NCBI GenBank assembly: GCA_023489025.1
Contig: JAMDCN010000049.1
Span: 716 to 7,806 of the forward strand
DNA length: 7,091 nucleotides
Direction: 5' to 3'
Source of the DNA: Deltaproteobacteria bacterium
GTDB lineage: Bacteria > Desulfobacterota_E > Deferrimicrobia > Deferrimicrobiales > Deferrimicrobiaceae
The translations under genes were made by a program, and so were the position numbers. The first letter of the stretch is position 1; every line of letters begins with the position of its first letter. The notes below the pieces were generated by a model. That model had not been told where the DNA came from. It saw only the letters and a list, made by a program, of their open reading frames with translations, and searched no databases. This document shows positions 1 to 5,392 of the stretch, piece by piece.

Positions 1-79
1 GGTGCAGGGGAGCGGCGAGGAGGTGCGGCGCAACAGCGAAGTCCAGAGCGCCTACCTCGGAGAGAGCGGCGAATGTTAG
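1..79 (+). CDS. livG: LivG-like ABC transporter ATP-binding protein, C-terminal end only
   Basis: Only the last 25 codons are present, in the frame starting at base 2 and ending at TAG 77-79. The tail contains VRRNSEVQSAYLGE, matching the usual LivG ending in which a short helix (V..D/N..V..AYLGE) closes the protein. In Liv/HAAT systems LivG is one of the two cytoplasmic ATPases and pairs with LivF to drive the permeases. The stop codon lies inside the next gene: the livF ATG at 73-75 overlaps this reading frame by 7 nt, which suggests translational coupling and supports the assignment. The catalytic motifs are outside the window, so the call rests on the tail and its position. Confidence 0.8.
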   Translation, partial: VQGSGEEVRRNSEVQSAYLGESGEC

Positions 80-762
80 ACGTCCGGGGGATCGACACCT
101 ATTACGGCCAGAGCCACATCCTGTTCGACGTCTCCTTGTCGCTGCGGAAGGGAGAGATCGTCGGGCTGCTCGGACGCAACGGCGCGGGGAAGACGACGAC
201 GATGAAGAGCGTCGGCGGCATGCTCCGGCCGAAAAAGGGAACCATCCTTATTGAAGGGGAGGACGTGACGGGTCGAAAACCGTTTCAGCTGGTCCGCCGC
301 GGAATCTGCTACGTGCCCGACGAGCGGCGGATCTTTTCCGACCTCACCGTCGACGACAACCTCGGTATCGTCTTCCGGAGGACCCGCGAATGGGACCGGG
401 AGCGGGTGTACGACCTGTTTCCGGCGCTCCGGGAGATCGCCGGCCGGCGGGCGGGGGTTCTCAGCGGCGGCGAAAAAGCGATGTTAGCGGTGGGGCGGGC
501 GCTCATGAGCGGCCCGAAGCTGCTCCTGCTCGACGAGCCGACGGAAGGCCTGGCGCCGCTGATCGTCAGGGCGCTCGAGGAGCAGATCCGGCGGCTGAAG
601 GAGGCGGGGATCAGCATCCTCCTCTCGGAGCAGAACCTGAAGTCGTCGCTGCGGCTGATCGACCGCGCCTACATCATCGACAACGGCAGGATCCGGTACC
701 AGGGGACGGCGAAGGAGCTCGAGAACAACGAAGAGATCCAGCGGATGCACCTGATGATTTGA
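73..762 (+). CDS. livF: LivF-like branched-chain-type ABC transporter ATP-binding protein
   Basis: This cytoplasmic ATPase subunit of a Liv/HAAT importer hydrolyses ATP to drive uptake. At 229 aa it is close to the usual LivF length of about 235. Visible motifs are Walker A GRNGAGKT (residues 34-41), a Q-loop region YVPDERRIF (80-88, where most relatives have VPEGRRVF), the ABC signature LSGGE (130-134), Walker B LLLLDEP (150-156) with catalytic Glu155, and the D-loop region EGLAP. The switch position reads SEQN rather than a histidine; Gln there is typical of LivF. The residues after the signature, KAM instead of the common QQM, are slightly divergent. The ATG overlaps the end of livG by 7 nt and has GGAGAG upstream (59-64). 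It is the last gene of its operon: the next gene lies on the other strand, converging 33 bp away. Substrate is unknown. Confidence 0.93.
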   Translation: MLDVRGIDTYYGQSHILFDVSLSLRKGEIVGLLGRNGAGKTTTMKSVGGMLRPKKGTILIEGEDVTGRKPFQLVRRGICYVPDERRIFSDLTVDDNLGIVFRRTREWDRERVYDLFPALREIAGRRAGVLSGGEKAMLAVGRALMSGPKLLLLDEPTEGLAPLIVRALEEQIRRLKEAGISILLSEQNLKSSLRLIDRAYIIDNGRIRYQGTAKELENNEEIQRMHLMI

Positions 763-795
763 GCGGCGAGATGCGATAAAAACGAATTTCCTGTC

Positions 796-1329
796 TCAGA
801 GCCTGCTGGCGGCCTTCTCGGCCAATGGACTGACCTTTGAAACAGGGACCATCTTCGCCTCCGAAGGCGCCTCGATCTCCACGCCCACGATCAACCCGCC
901 TTTCTCCACGACACAAGTCGTGTTGAAGCCCAGCATGGAGCCGGACATGCGGGGATCTGATGGGATCACGGTCGAGCAAGTGGTGTTCCCGTGCTTCTCC
1001 ACCGTGACTTTTATTCCCATCTTCTTGAACATCTCGATGCCTGCTTTCTCCTTCTTGCCGGAATCAGCGGCCTTTTTCCCGAACCGAACCCGCACGGAGT
1101 ATATGCCTGCCTTTATGGGGTAGCATGTAGACGACATCCCGGGGGCTTTACGAACTCCCGCCACGCCATGAGAAGGGGTAGTAGTCACCTTTTCTCCGAC
1201 TACGGATTCGATTTCCCCTGCGGACAAGAGCGTGCATGCGTCCGTATCCGCCACGGCTTCATCCGACCAAACCATCCCCCATCCCCATAATATATTGACC
1301 GCCACTACAACCGCGACTTGCCGGATCAT
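796..1329 (-). CDS. secreted or periplasmic protein of unknown function, four cysteines
   Basis: I do not recognise a definite family. From the ATG at 1329 the protein is 177 aa. It has a signal peptide: Arg3, a hydrophobic stretch at about residues 5-21, and a likely AVA|D cleavage after residue 27. The mature part opens with DACTLLSAGEIESVVGE, which resembles the start of DUF3558-like extracytoplasmic domains (D-x-C-x-L-L-x-x-x-E-x-x-x-x-x-G); that comparison is from memory. Four cysteines (32, 69, 118, 139) could form two disulfides. An alternative GTG start at 1362 adds 11 residues and has GAGG about 7 nt upstream; the ATG has a G-rich tract (GGGGGGGAAAG) in front. I prefer the ATG because it gives a compact signal peptide. 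The gene converges on livF and lies downstream of the transposase remnant in the same orientation. It looks less GC-rich than the liv genes, consistent with separate ancestry. Confidence 0.7.
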   Translation of the reverse strand: MIRQVAVVVAVNILWGWGMVWSDEAVADTDACTLLSAGEIESVVGEKVTTTPSHGVAGVRKAPGMSSTCYPIKAGIYSVRVRFGKKAADSGKKEKAGIEMFKKMGIKVTVEKHGNTTCSTVIPSDPRMSGSMLGFNTTCVVEKGGLIVGVEIEAPSEAKMVPVSKVSPLAEKAASRL

Positions 1330-1381
1330 CTTTCCCCCCCGCTTCGCCTTTATTTCATACACCTCTTATCCTCAATGATTG

Positions 1382-1399
1382 ATCTGACCTGTATCAGAT
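1382..1399. promoter_or_regulatory. operator-like inverted repeat ATCTGA-N6-TCAGAT
   Basis: This is a perfect 6-bp dyad with a 6-bp centre, located 20-53 bp before the two possible starts of the minus-strand secreted-protein gene and downstream of its putative promoter. The half-site length and 18-bp footprint are typical of a dimeric regulator site, but no regulator gene is visible nearby, so the role is inferred from symmetry and position only. Confidence 0.3.
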
Positions 1400-1458
1400 A
1401 TTTAACCATTATTACACGATCTTAAATTTCTTTTCACTGCCTCGCTCTTACGGAGCTT

Positions 1459-1486
1459 ATTATATATCCATCCTCACGGGGCGCAA
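1459..1486 (-). promoter_or_regulatory. possible sigma70 promoter for the 796-1329 gene
   Basis: Read on the minus strand, a perfect TATAAT occupies 1464-1459. A weak TTGCGC -35-like element (1486-1481) lies 16 bp upstream of it. Transcription would start near 1452 and run into the secreted-protein gene with a leader of about 90-120 nt. The -35 part lies in what looks like the end of the transposon remnant. The surrounding sequence is AT-rich. The -35 match is only 3 of 6, so this is tentative. Confidence 0.35.
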
Positions 1487-2105
1487 TCCCTTTTTTAGTT
1501 GAAATTGACGAAGCGCCCATGGTGGGCTACGCCAGTTTCTCTTCGTAGTTCGAGACCAAATTCATCTCCACCTGGAGCGCGTGACGCAACGCCGGCAGAT
1601 GGCGATACCCCCGGATCCTTCTCAGCCCTGGTTCGATGTCCAGCAATGCGGTGGCCACCCACCGTTGCCGCTGGTTCGAGTTCTTCCAGTAGTCCACCTT
1701 GTCGGTGCGGGGCGCCATGAGGGAGTGGAGCGACTCGATGCTGTTGGTCGTCTTCAGGCTGATCCCCAGTTCCCGGAACAGGCCGAGGCGATGAAGGGTC
1801 AGCGTTTCCTCGAACCCCTCTTCCAAACTGCGGACCGCCGACTCGTTCTGCAGGGAGAGCTCCTTCTTCACCCGGAGCAGCCCCGCCTTCGCCTCCGCGA
1901 AGGTGGGGCGGTTGTAGGCGTGCTGCAGACGGCCACGAATCGCCTGCTTCTGACCCTCCCCGAGGTAACTGACCACGTTCTCCCGCTTATGCCATTGACA
2001 CCGCTGCACCAATGCACGGTCCGCAAGGGCCCGTTGCACGGCCTTCCGCAGTCCTTTCGCGCCGTCGAGGACCACCAGCAGTCCCTTGTCGATGGAGAGC
2101 CCTCA
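1479..2105 (-). mobile_element. truncated IS256-family insertion sequence remnant
   Basis: This stretch keeps the 3' half of a mutator-type (IS256-family) transposase gene plus about 45 bp of downstream sequence. On the minus strand that downstream part contains AATTTCAACTAAAAAAGGG then ATTGCGCCCC, resembling the AATTTCAACTAAA...GGG segment I recall from ends of IS256-family elements. The left boundary (about 1479) is therefore a guess. The other end is missing: homology stops at an in-frame TGA (2103-2105), and no matching inverted repeat is seen between 2103 and 2190. Without both ends no target-site duplication can be identified. The element cannot transpose by itself. Confidence 0.6.
1527..2102 (-). 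pseudogene. IS256-family (mutator-type) transposase, C-terminal fragment
   Basis: The intact protein would be about 400 aa and would cut and join transposon ends through a DDE active site. Here only about 190 codons survive, from GLSIDKGLLVVLDGAKGL onward. Numbering from the GTG at 2075, the second catalytic Asp is in LDGAKGL (Asp4), the family C-x2-H motif is CQWH (Cys26, His29), and the catalytic Glu is in TTNSIES (Glu114). The first catalytic Asp and the DNA-binding N-terminus are absent. Extending the frame upstream meets TGA at 2103-2105, so the break is at or near 2102. The GTG at 2075 is an internal codon, not a credible start. The frame runs uninterrupted to TAG at 1527-1529, so this appears to be a truncation rather than heavy decay. 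Confidence 0.85.
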
Positions 2106-2120
2106 CGGTTGTACCGATGT

Positions 2121-2149
2121 TTGAGCCTGGCCGAATAACATTTTGTATT
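2121..2149 (+). promoter_or_regulatory. probable sigma70 promoter for the cysteine-rich secreted protein
   Basis: TTGAGC (2121-2126) and TGTATT (2144-2149) are separated by 17 bp, each matching 4 of 6 consensus bases. The predicted start near 2156 leaves a short leader of about 35 nt before the ATG at 2190. It sits just beyond the transposase breakpoint. Confidence 0.4.
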
Positions 2150-2189
2150 CTTGGTGCGAAACCATCATCCCACTAACGCAGGAGGATTC

Positions 2190-2570
2190 ATGAACCGTCA
2201 CTCGCACACCCGCACTTCGTTCCTGTTGATGCTCGCCGCACTGTCTATGCCGCTGGCAAGCTTTGGCGGAGATGGCGCGGGAAGCTGCAACAACACCGCG
2301 AACGGATTTTGCAACGAGTTCACCGGATCCTCCTACAAGGCCGACCGGGTGAAACGGACCTGCAAGGGGAAGGGGGGGGCCTTCCTGGCCGGTGCGTGTC
2401 CCACCGAGGGACGGGTCGGCACGTGCCTCGTGTACAAGGGCAGGAACGATGAATCCCGGTATCGCTACTACAGGAATTTCCCGGGGTTCGGCGTCAAGCC
2501 GAAAGGCGGGGTCGCCGCGGCCGCTGAAAGCCAATGCGCCAAGCTCAAGGGCGAGTGGACCCCGAACTGA
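2190..2570 (+). CDS. small cysteine-rich secreted protein, function unknown
   Basis: This encodes 126 aa. The ATG at 2190 is chosen over the in-frame ATG at 2151 because AGGAGG lies 4 nt upstream and because it gives a normal signal peptide: basic/polar residues 2-9, a hydrophobic core at about 10-23, and cleavage near residues 24-27. The mature protein of about 100 aa has six cysteines (33, 41, 58, 70, 79, 116), consistent with three disulfides. Motifs include NGFCNEFTGSSY, ACPTEGRVGTC and a Tyr/Arg-rich RYRYYRNFP. I recall similar small exported hypotheticals, with a C-N-E-F-T-G-S-S-Y core and ACPT...RVG.C, from Geobacter-like genomes, but no function is known to me. It is monocistronic, with its own apparent promoter, and converges on the MFS gene with a 25-bp gap. 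Confidence 0.75.
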   Translation: MNRHSHTRTSFLLMLAALSMPLASFGGDGAGSCNNTANGFCNEFTGSSYKADRVKRTCKGKGGAFLAGACPTEGRVGTCLVYKGRNDESRYRYYRNFPGFGVKPKGGVAAAAESQCAKLKGEWTPN

Positions 2571-2595
2571 GGCGGAGGCCGATCCCGTCAATCGG

Positions 2596-3837
2596 TCAGG
2601 TGGTTTTCGGCTTTCGCAGGAACCCGCTCAGGACGATCGCGACGCCGGCGAACGCGGTGGCCATGTAGAAGGAGCCGGAAAAGGAGCCGGTCCGTTCCGC
2701 CAGCACCCCGGCGACGGCGGGACCCGAGATCTGCCCCAGCCCGAAGATGAACGTGACGAAGCCGATGGCGGCCGCGGACTTTTTCGGCCCGACGTAATCG
2801 CCGATGGCCGCCGCCATGATCGAGGGGATGCTCCACGCCACGATGCCGTAAAACACGATCGACAGGTAAAGGAACATGCCGGGCAGTCTCGTGGCGATGA
2901 GAAGGTAGGAGACCGCCTGCAGGGAAAAGACGATCATCAGCCCCGCCTTCCTGCCGATCCGGTCCGACAGCGTTCCGAAGACCGGCCCCGAGAACAGGCT
3001 CAGGAACCCGACCCACATCCAGAAATCGCCCGCCAGGCTCTCCGAGAACCCCCTCTCCCGGACCAGGGTCGTGACGATGAAGGTCGCGTAGATCACGTAG
3101 GTGTAGCCGAACAGGAAATAGATCGCGCCGAGATAGTAGATGATCCCCTTCCGGTAGATGTTCATCCCGGTCCCCTCCGGGCCGGGGTCGACGGTGGCCG
3201 CGGTTTCGTCGGCGCCGACGGGGGCAAGACCCTTGTCCTCGGGCCCGTCCCGAAGCAGGCCGAAGGCGACGAAGGCGGTCAGCGCCACGAGGCCGGCGAG
3301 GATGAGCCAGCTGGTCCGCCACCCCTCGGGGCCGATCCGGCGGTTGAGGAACGGGATCAGGCGGCCGGAAATCATGATGGCGAAGCCGCTTCCGATCACG
3401 ATGAATCCGGCGGCGCGCCCCCGCCTGCCGCTCGAAAACCAGGCGGCGACCAGGCCCATCACCGGGACGTTGGTGGCGCCGCTCCCGATGCCGGTGACCA
3501 TGTAGAGGAGGAGGACCGGCAGGAAGCCGGTCGCCCTGCTCACCAGGGACATGGAGACGGCGACCGTCAGCAGCGCCAGGAAGATGAGCCTGCGCGAGCC
3601 GATCCGGCCCGCCCAGTGGGCGCTCACGAGGACCGAGGCGAGGTATCCGAGAAAGTTGGCCGTGCTGATGAACCCCATCTGGGAGTACGACAAGTGAAGC
3701 GTCGCGGCCATCGAGGGGAGGAGCATCCCGAGGGCGAAGCGGCCGAAACCGAGGCAGGCGAGGATGCAGAGCATCCCGGCGAAGACGATCACCCACCCGT
3801 AATGGAACATCGGCCTGCCGAGGGGTGATTTTCGCAT
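2596..3837 (-). CDS. MFS transporter, 12 TM, YbfB/YjiJ- or OFA-like
   Basis: This is an inner-membrane secondary transporter of 413 aa, the usual size for a 12-helix major facilitator. TM1 runs through HYGWVIVFAGMLCIL into GFGRFALGMLLPS (residues 12-42), recalling the GxGRFA..LLP motif of YbfB/YjiJ-type carriers; the HYGW start also recalls oxalate/formate-antiporter-like carriers. Motif A occurs degenerate after TM2 (AGRIGSRR, 76-83) and well conserved in the second half (GTLSDRIGRK, 288-297). A polar central loop (about 205-230, DGPEDKGLAP...) joins the two six-helix halves. The start is not secure: the ATG at 3837 is preceded by TTTCCCCCC with no Shine-Dalgarno. The next in-frame ATG (3810, residue 10) has only GGCAGG ahead, but using it would drop the positively charged N-terminus. 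It is divergent from the second liv operon, so coordinated control is possible. Substrate is unknown. Confidence 0.88.
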   Translation of the reverse strand: MRKSPLGRPMFHYGWVIVFAGMLCILACLGFGRFALGMLLPSMAATLHLSYSQMGFISTANFLGYLASVLVSAHWAGRIGSRRLIFLALLTVAVSMSLVSRATGFLPVLLLYMVTGIGSGATNVPVMGLVAAWFSSGRRGRAAGFIVIGSGFAIMISGRLIPFLNRRIGPEGWRTSWLILAGLVALTAFVAFGLLRDGPEDKGLAPVGADETAATVDPGPEGTGMNIYRKGIIYYLGAIYFLFGYTYVIYATFIVTTLVRERGFSESLAGDFWMWVGFLSLFSGPVFGTLSDRIGRKAGLMIVFSLQAVSYLLIATRLPGMFLYLSIVFYGIVAWSIPSIMAAAIGDYVGPKKSAAAIGFVTFIFGLGQISGPAVAGVLAERTGSFSGSFYMATAFAGVAIVLSGFLRKPKTT

Positions 3838-4155
3838 GGGGGGAAATATAACATGGTATTCCCGCGGCGCCCGAATTATGATGGAAGTCGTTCCGGCGAC
3901 GGGGATCGCCGCGGATTTCCGTAAAACGGCGTATTGAATTATTGTTGACGGATAAAAAGCATTATGGTACTGTTTTGCGCATTGTACCTCCTGCAGCGGT
4001 GTACGTTGGCTGGACCTGCAGACCGACGAGACGGTTTTGCCTGTTAAATTTCCGGTATTAAAGGTTTTTTCCAGCATCGTACGGCACCTTTGGCGATATG
4101 GCTTGTCGGGTGGAACGGGCGAAGCGCCGATCACAACGAACGAAAGGAGAGGGGA
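3838..4155. other. divergent intergenic region between the MFS gene and the second liv operon
   Basis: This 318-bp stretch has no convincing gene. It is more AT-rich than its flanks. It contains a good plus-strand promoter candidate (3945-3973), an imperfect palindrome centred on CTGCAG just downstream of it (GTACC 3984-3988 against GGTGTAC 3998-4004), and a dyad GGGAAaTA...TATTCCC (3841-3863) immediately before the MFS start. The AAAGGAG ribosome site of the binding-protein gene closes the region (4143-4149). No clear minus-strand promoter for the MFS gene was found. Confidence 0.5.
3945..3973 (+). promoter_or_regulatory. extended -10 sigma70 promoter candidate for the second liv operon
   Basis: TTGACG (3945-3950, 5 of 6 to consensus) is followed after 17 bp by TACTGT (3968-3973, 3 of 6), and the bases directly before the -10 are TGG, an extended -10 (TGn) element that would compensate for the weak hexamer. 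Transcription would begin near 3980, giving a leader of about 175 nt before the ATG at 4156, long enough for post-transcriptional control. Confidence 0.45.
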
Positions 4156-5301
4156 ATGAAGGGAAAGAATGGGATGGTGGTGTTGGGAGTGCTGATGGCG
4201 GTCTTCCTGGCGGGGACGATCGCCCAGGCGGCGGAACCGATCAAGATCGGGGCGATCCTGTCGGTGACCGGACCGGCGTCGTTCCTCGGAGCGCCCGAGG
4301 CGAAGACCCTCGAGATGCTCGTCGCGGAGACGAACAGGAAAGGGGGCGTCCTGGGGCACAAGGTCGAGCTGATCGTCAAGGATTCCGGCGCCAGCCCGGA
4401 GAAGGCCTTTTCCTTCGCCAAGCAACTGATCGAGGAAGACAAGGTGTTCGCGATCATCGGTCCCTCGACGAGCGGCGAGACGATGAAGATCAAGGGCGTC
4501 GCCGAGGCGGGGAAGACCATCCTCCTGTCGTGCGCCGCGGCCGAGGATATCGTCAACCCCGTGGCGAAGTGGGTGTTCAAGACGCCCCAGAAGGACAGTG
4601 ACGCGGTCATCAAGATCTTCCAGCAGATGAAGAAGATGAAGATCTCCAGGATCGGCGTCCTTTCCGGCAACGACGGCTTCGGGAACGCCGGGAAGGGGCA
4701 GATCGAGAAGCTCGCGCCGCAGTACGGCATCACGATCGCCGCAAACGAGGTGTACGACGCCAAGGCGAGCGACCTGACGGCCGAGGTGACCAAGATCAAG
4801 GCCGCCAACGTCCAGGCGATCATCAACTGGTCGGTCGTGCCCGCGCAGGCGATCGTGATCAAGAACGCGCGCCAGATCGGCATCAAGGTGCCCATCTTCC
4901 AGAGCCACGGGTTCGGGAACATCAAGTACGTCCAGGCCGCGGGCCCGGCCGCGGAAGGGGTGCTGTTCCCGGCCGGCCGGCTCCTGGTCGTCGACGTGCT
5001 CCCGAAGGGCAACCCCCAGAAGGCGCTCCTCGTCAAGTACGCGAAGGATTACACGTCCACGTACAAGGAACAGCCGAGCACCTTCGGCGGTCACGCCTAC
5101 GACGCCTACACCATCCTCCTGAAGGCGATCGAGCAGGCGAAGAGCACGGACAAGGAGGCGGTCCGCACCGCCATCGAGCACCTCAAGGGCTTCGTCGGGA
5201 CCGGCGGCATCTTCAACTTCTCGCCGGCGGACCACAACGGCCTCAACGTCGACGCCTTCGAGATGCTGACCGTGAAGAAGGGGAAGTTCGCCATCCATTA
5301 A
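4156..5301 (+). CDS. Liv/HAAT-type ABC transporter periplasmic substrate-binding protein
   Basis: This 381-aa protein is a type-1 periplasmic binding protein (Peripla_BP_6/LivJK-like) that captures a small substrate and hands it to LivH/LivM. The ATG at 4156 is chosen over the in-frame ATG at 4090 because AAAGGAG (4143-4149) sits 6 nt upstream and because it starts a clean signal peptide: Lys2/Lys4, hydrophobic core 7-20, cleavage in AQA|A near residue 25. The mature protein opens with PIKIGAILSVTGPASFLG, the family hallmark. PSTSGET (103-109) matches the ligand carboxylate/amino-binding Ser/Thr loop. NDGFGNAGKGQIEKLAPQYG starts the second lobe, and GGHAYDAYTIL lies near the C-terminal helices. 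It is the first gene of the operon and is followed by a hairpin and livH. Substrate could be branched-chain amino acids, amides or aromatic/carboxylic acids; sequence alone does not settle it. Confidence 0.92.
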   Translation: MKGKNGMVVLGVLMAVFLAGTIAQAAEPIKIGAILSVTGPASFLGAPEAKTLEMLVAETNRKGGVLGHKVELIVKDSGASPEKAFSFAKQLIEEDKVFAIIGPSTSGETMKIKGVAEAGKTILLSCAAAEDIVNPVAKWVFKTPQKDSDAVIKIFQQMKKMKISRIGVLSGNDGFGNAGKGQIEKLAPQYGITIAANEVYDAKASDLTAEVTKIKAANVQAIINWSVVPAQAIVIKNARQIGIKVPIFQSHGFGNIKYVQAAGPAAEGVLFPAGRLLVVDVLPKGNPQKALLVKYAKDYTSTYKEQPSTFGGHAYDAYTILLKAIEQAKSTDKEAVRTAIEHLKGFVGTGGIFNFSPADHNGLNVDAFEMLTVKKGKFAIH

Positions 5302-5331
5302 TCTGGAACCGTCGGAAATCACGGGGGTCGA

Positions 5332-5368
5332 GATCGGGAGCACACGCGTCGGGCGCGTGCTCCCGATC
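5332..5368 (+). terminator. strong intercistronic hairpin, attenuator or mRNA-stabiliser-like
   Basis: GATCGGGAGCAC (5332-5343) pairs perfectly with GTGCTCCCGATC (5357-5368), a 12-bp GC-rich stem; after one mismatch a further CGC/GCG pairing is possible. Only three T residues follow (cgTTTg), so full Rho-independent termination is unlikely. It sits 30 nt after the binding-protein stop and ends 8 nt before the livH Shine-Dalgarno. In analogous operons such hairpins protect the binding-protein message and reduce downstream expression; that role here is inferred. Confidence 0.65.
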
Positions 5369-5376
5369 GTTTGATG

Positions 5377-5392
5377 AAAGGACACGTACCTG
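5377..5392 (+). promoter_or_regulatory. ribosome binding site and non-canonical CTG start of livH
   Basis: AAAGGA (5377-5382) with a 7-nt spacer places initiation at CTG 5390-5392. No in-frame ATG, GTG or TTG lies between the TGA at 5375-5377 and codon 44. The next residues, EFFFQYL, are exactly where homologues begin after Met. Confidence 0.7.

Noticed and set aside
1499..2138. Plus-strand open frames at 1499-1720 and 1581-2138
   Set aside because: They are antisense to the conserved transposase fragment and show no domain or credible start context.
2579..2595. CCGAT-N7-ATCGG hairpin between the converging secreted-protein and MFS genes as a terminator
   Set aside because: The stem is only 5 bp and neither side has a T run; too weak to call.
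2392..3828. Long plus-strand open frame of 478 codons opposite the MFS gene
   Set aside because: The translation is dominated by Arg, Asp, Gly, Pro and Glu with no domain, as expected from the antisense of a GC-rich membrane-protein gene; the minus strand encodes a clear MFS protein.
3964..3980. Sigma54-like -24/-12 element TGGTAC...TTGC upstream of the second liv operon
   Set aside because: The GG to GC spacing is 9 bp instead of the strict 10, so it does not meet the sigma54 requirement.
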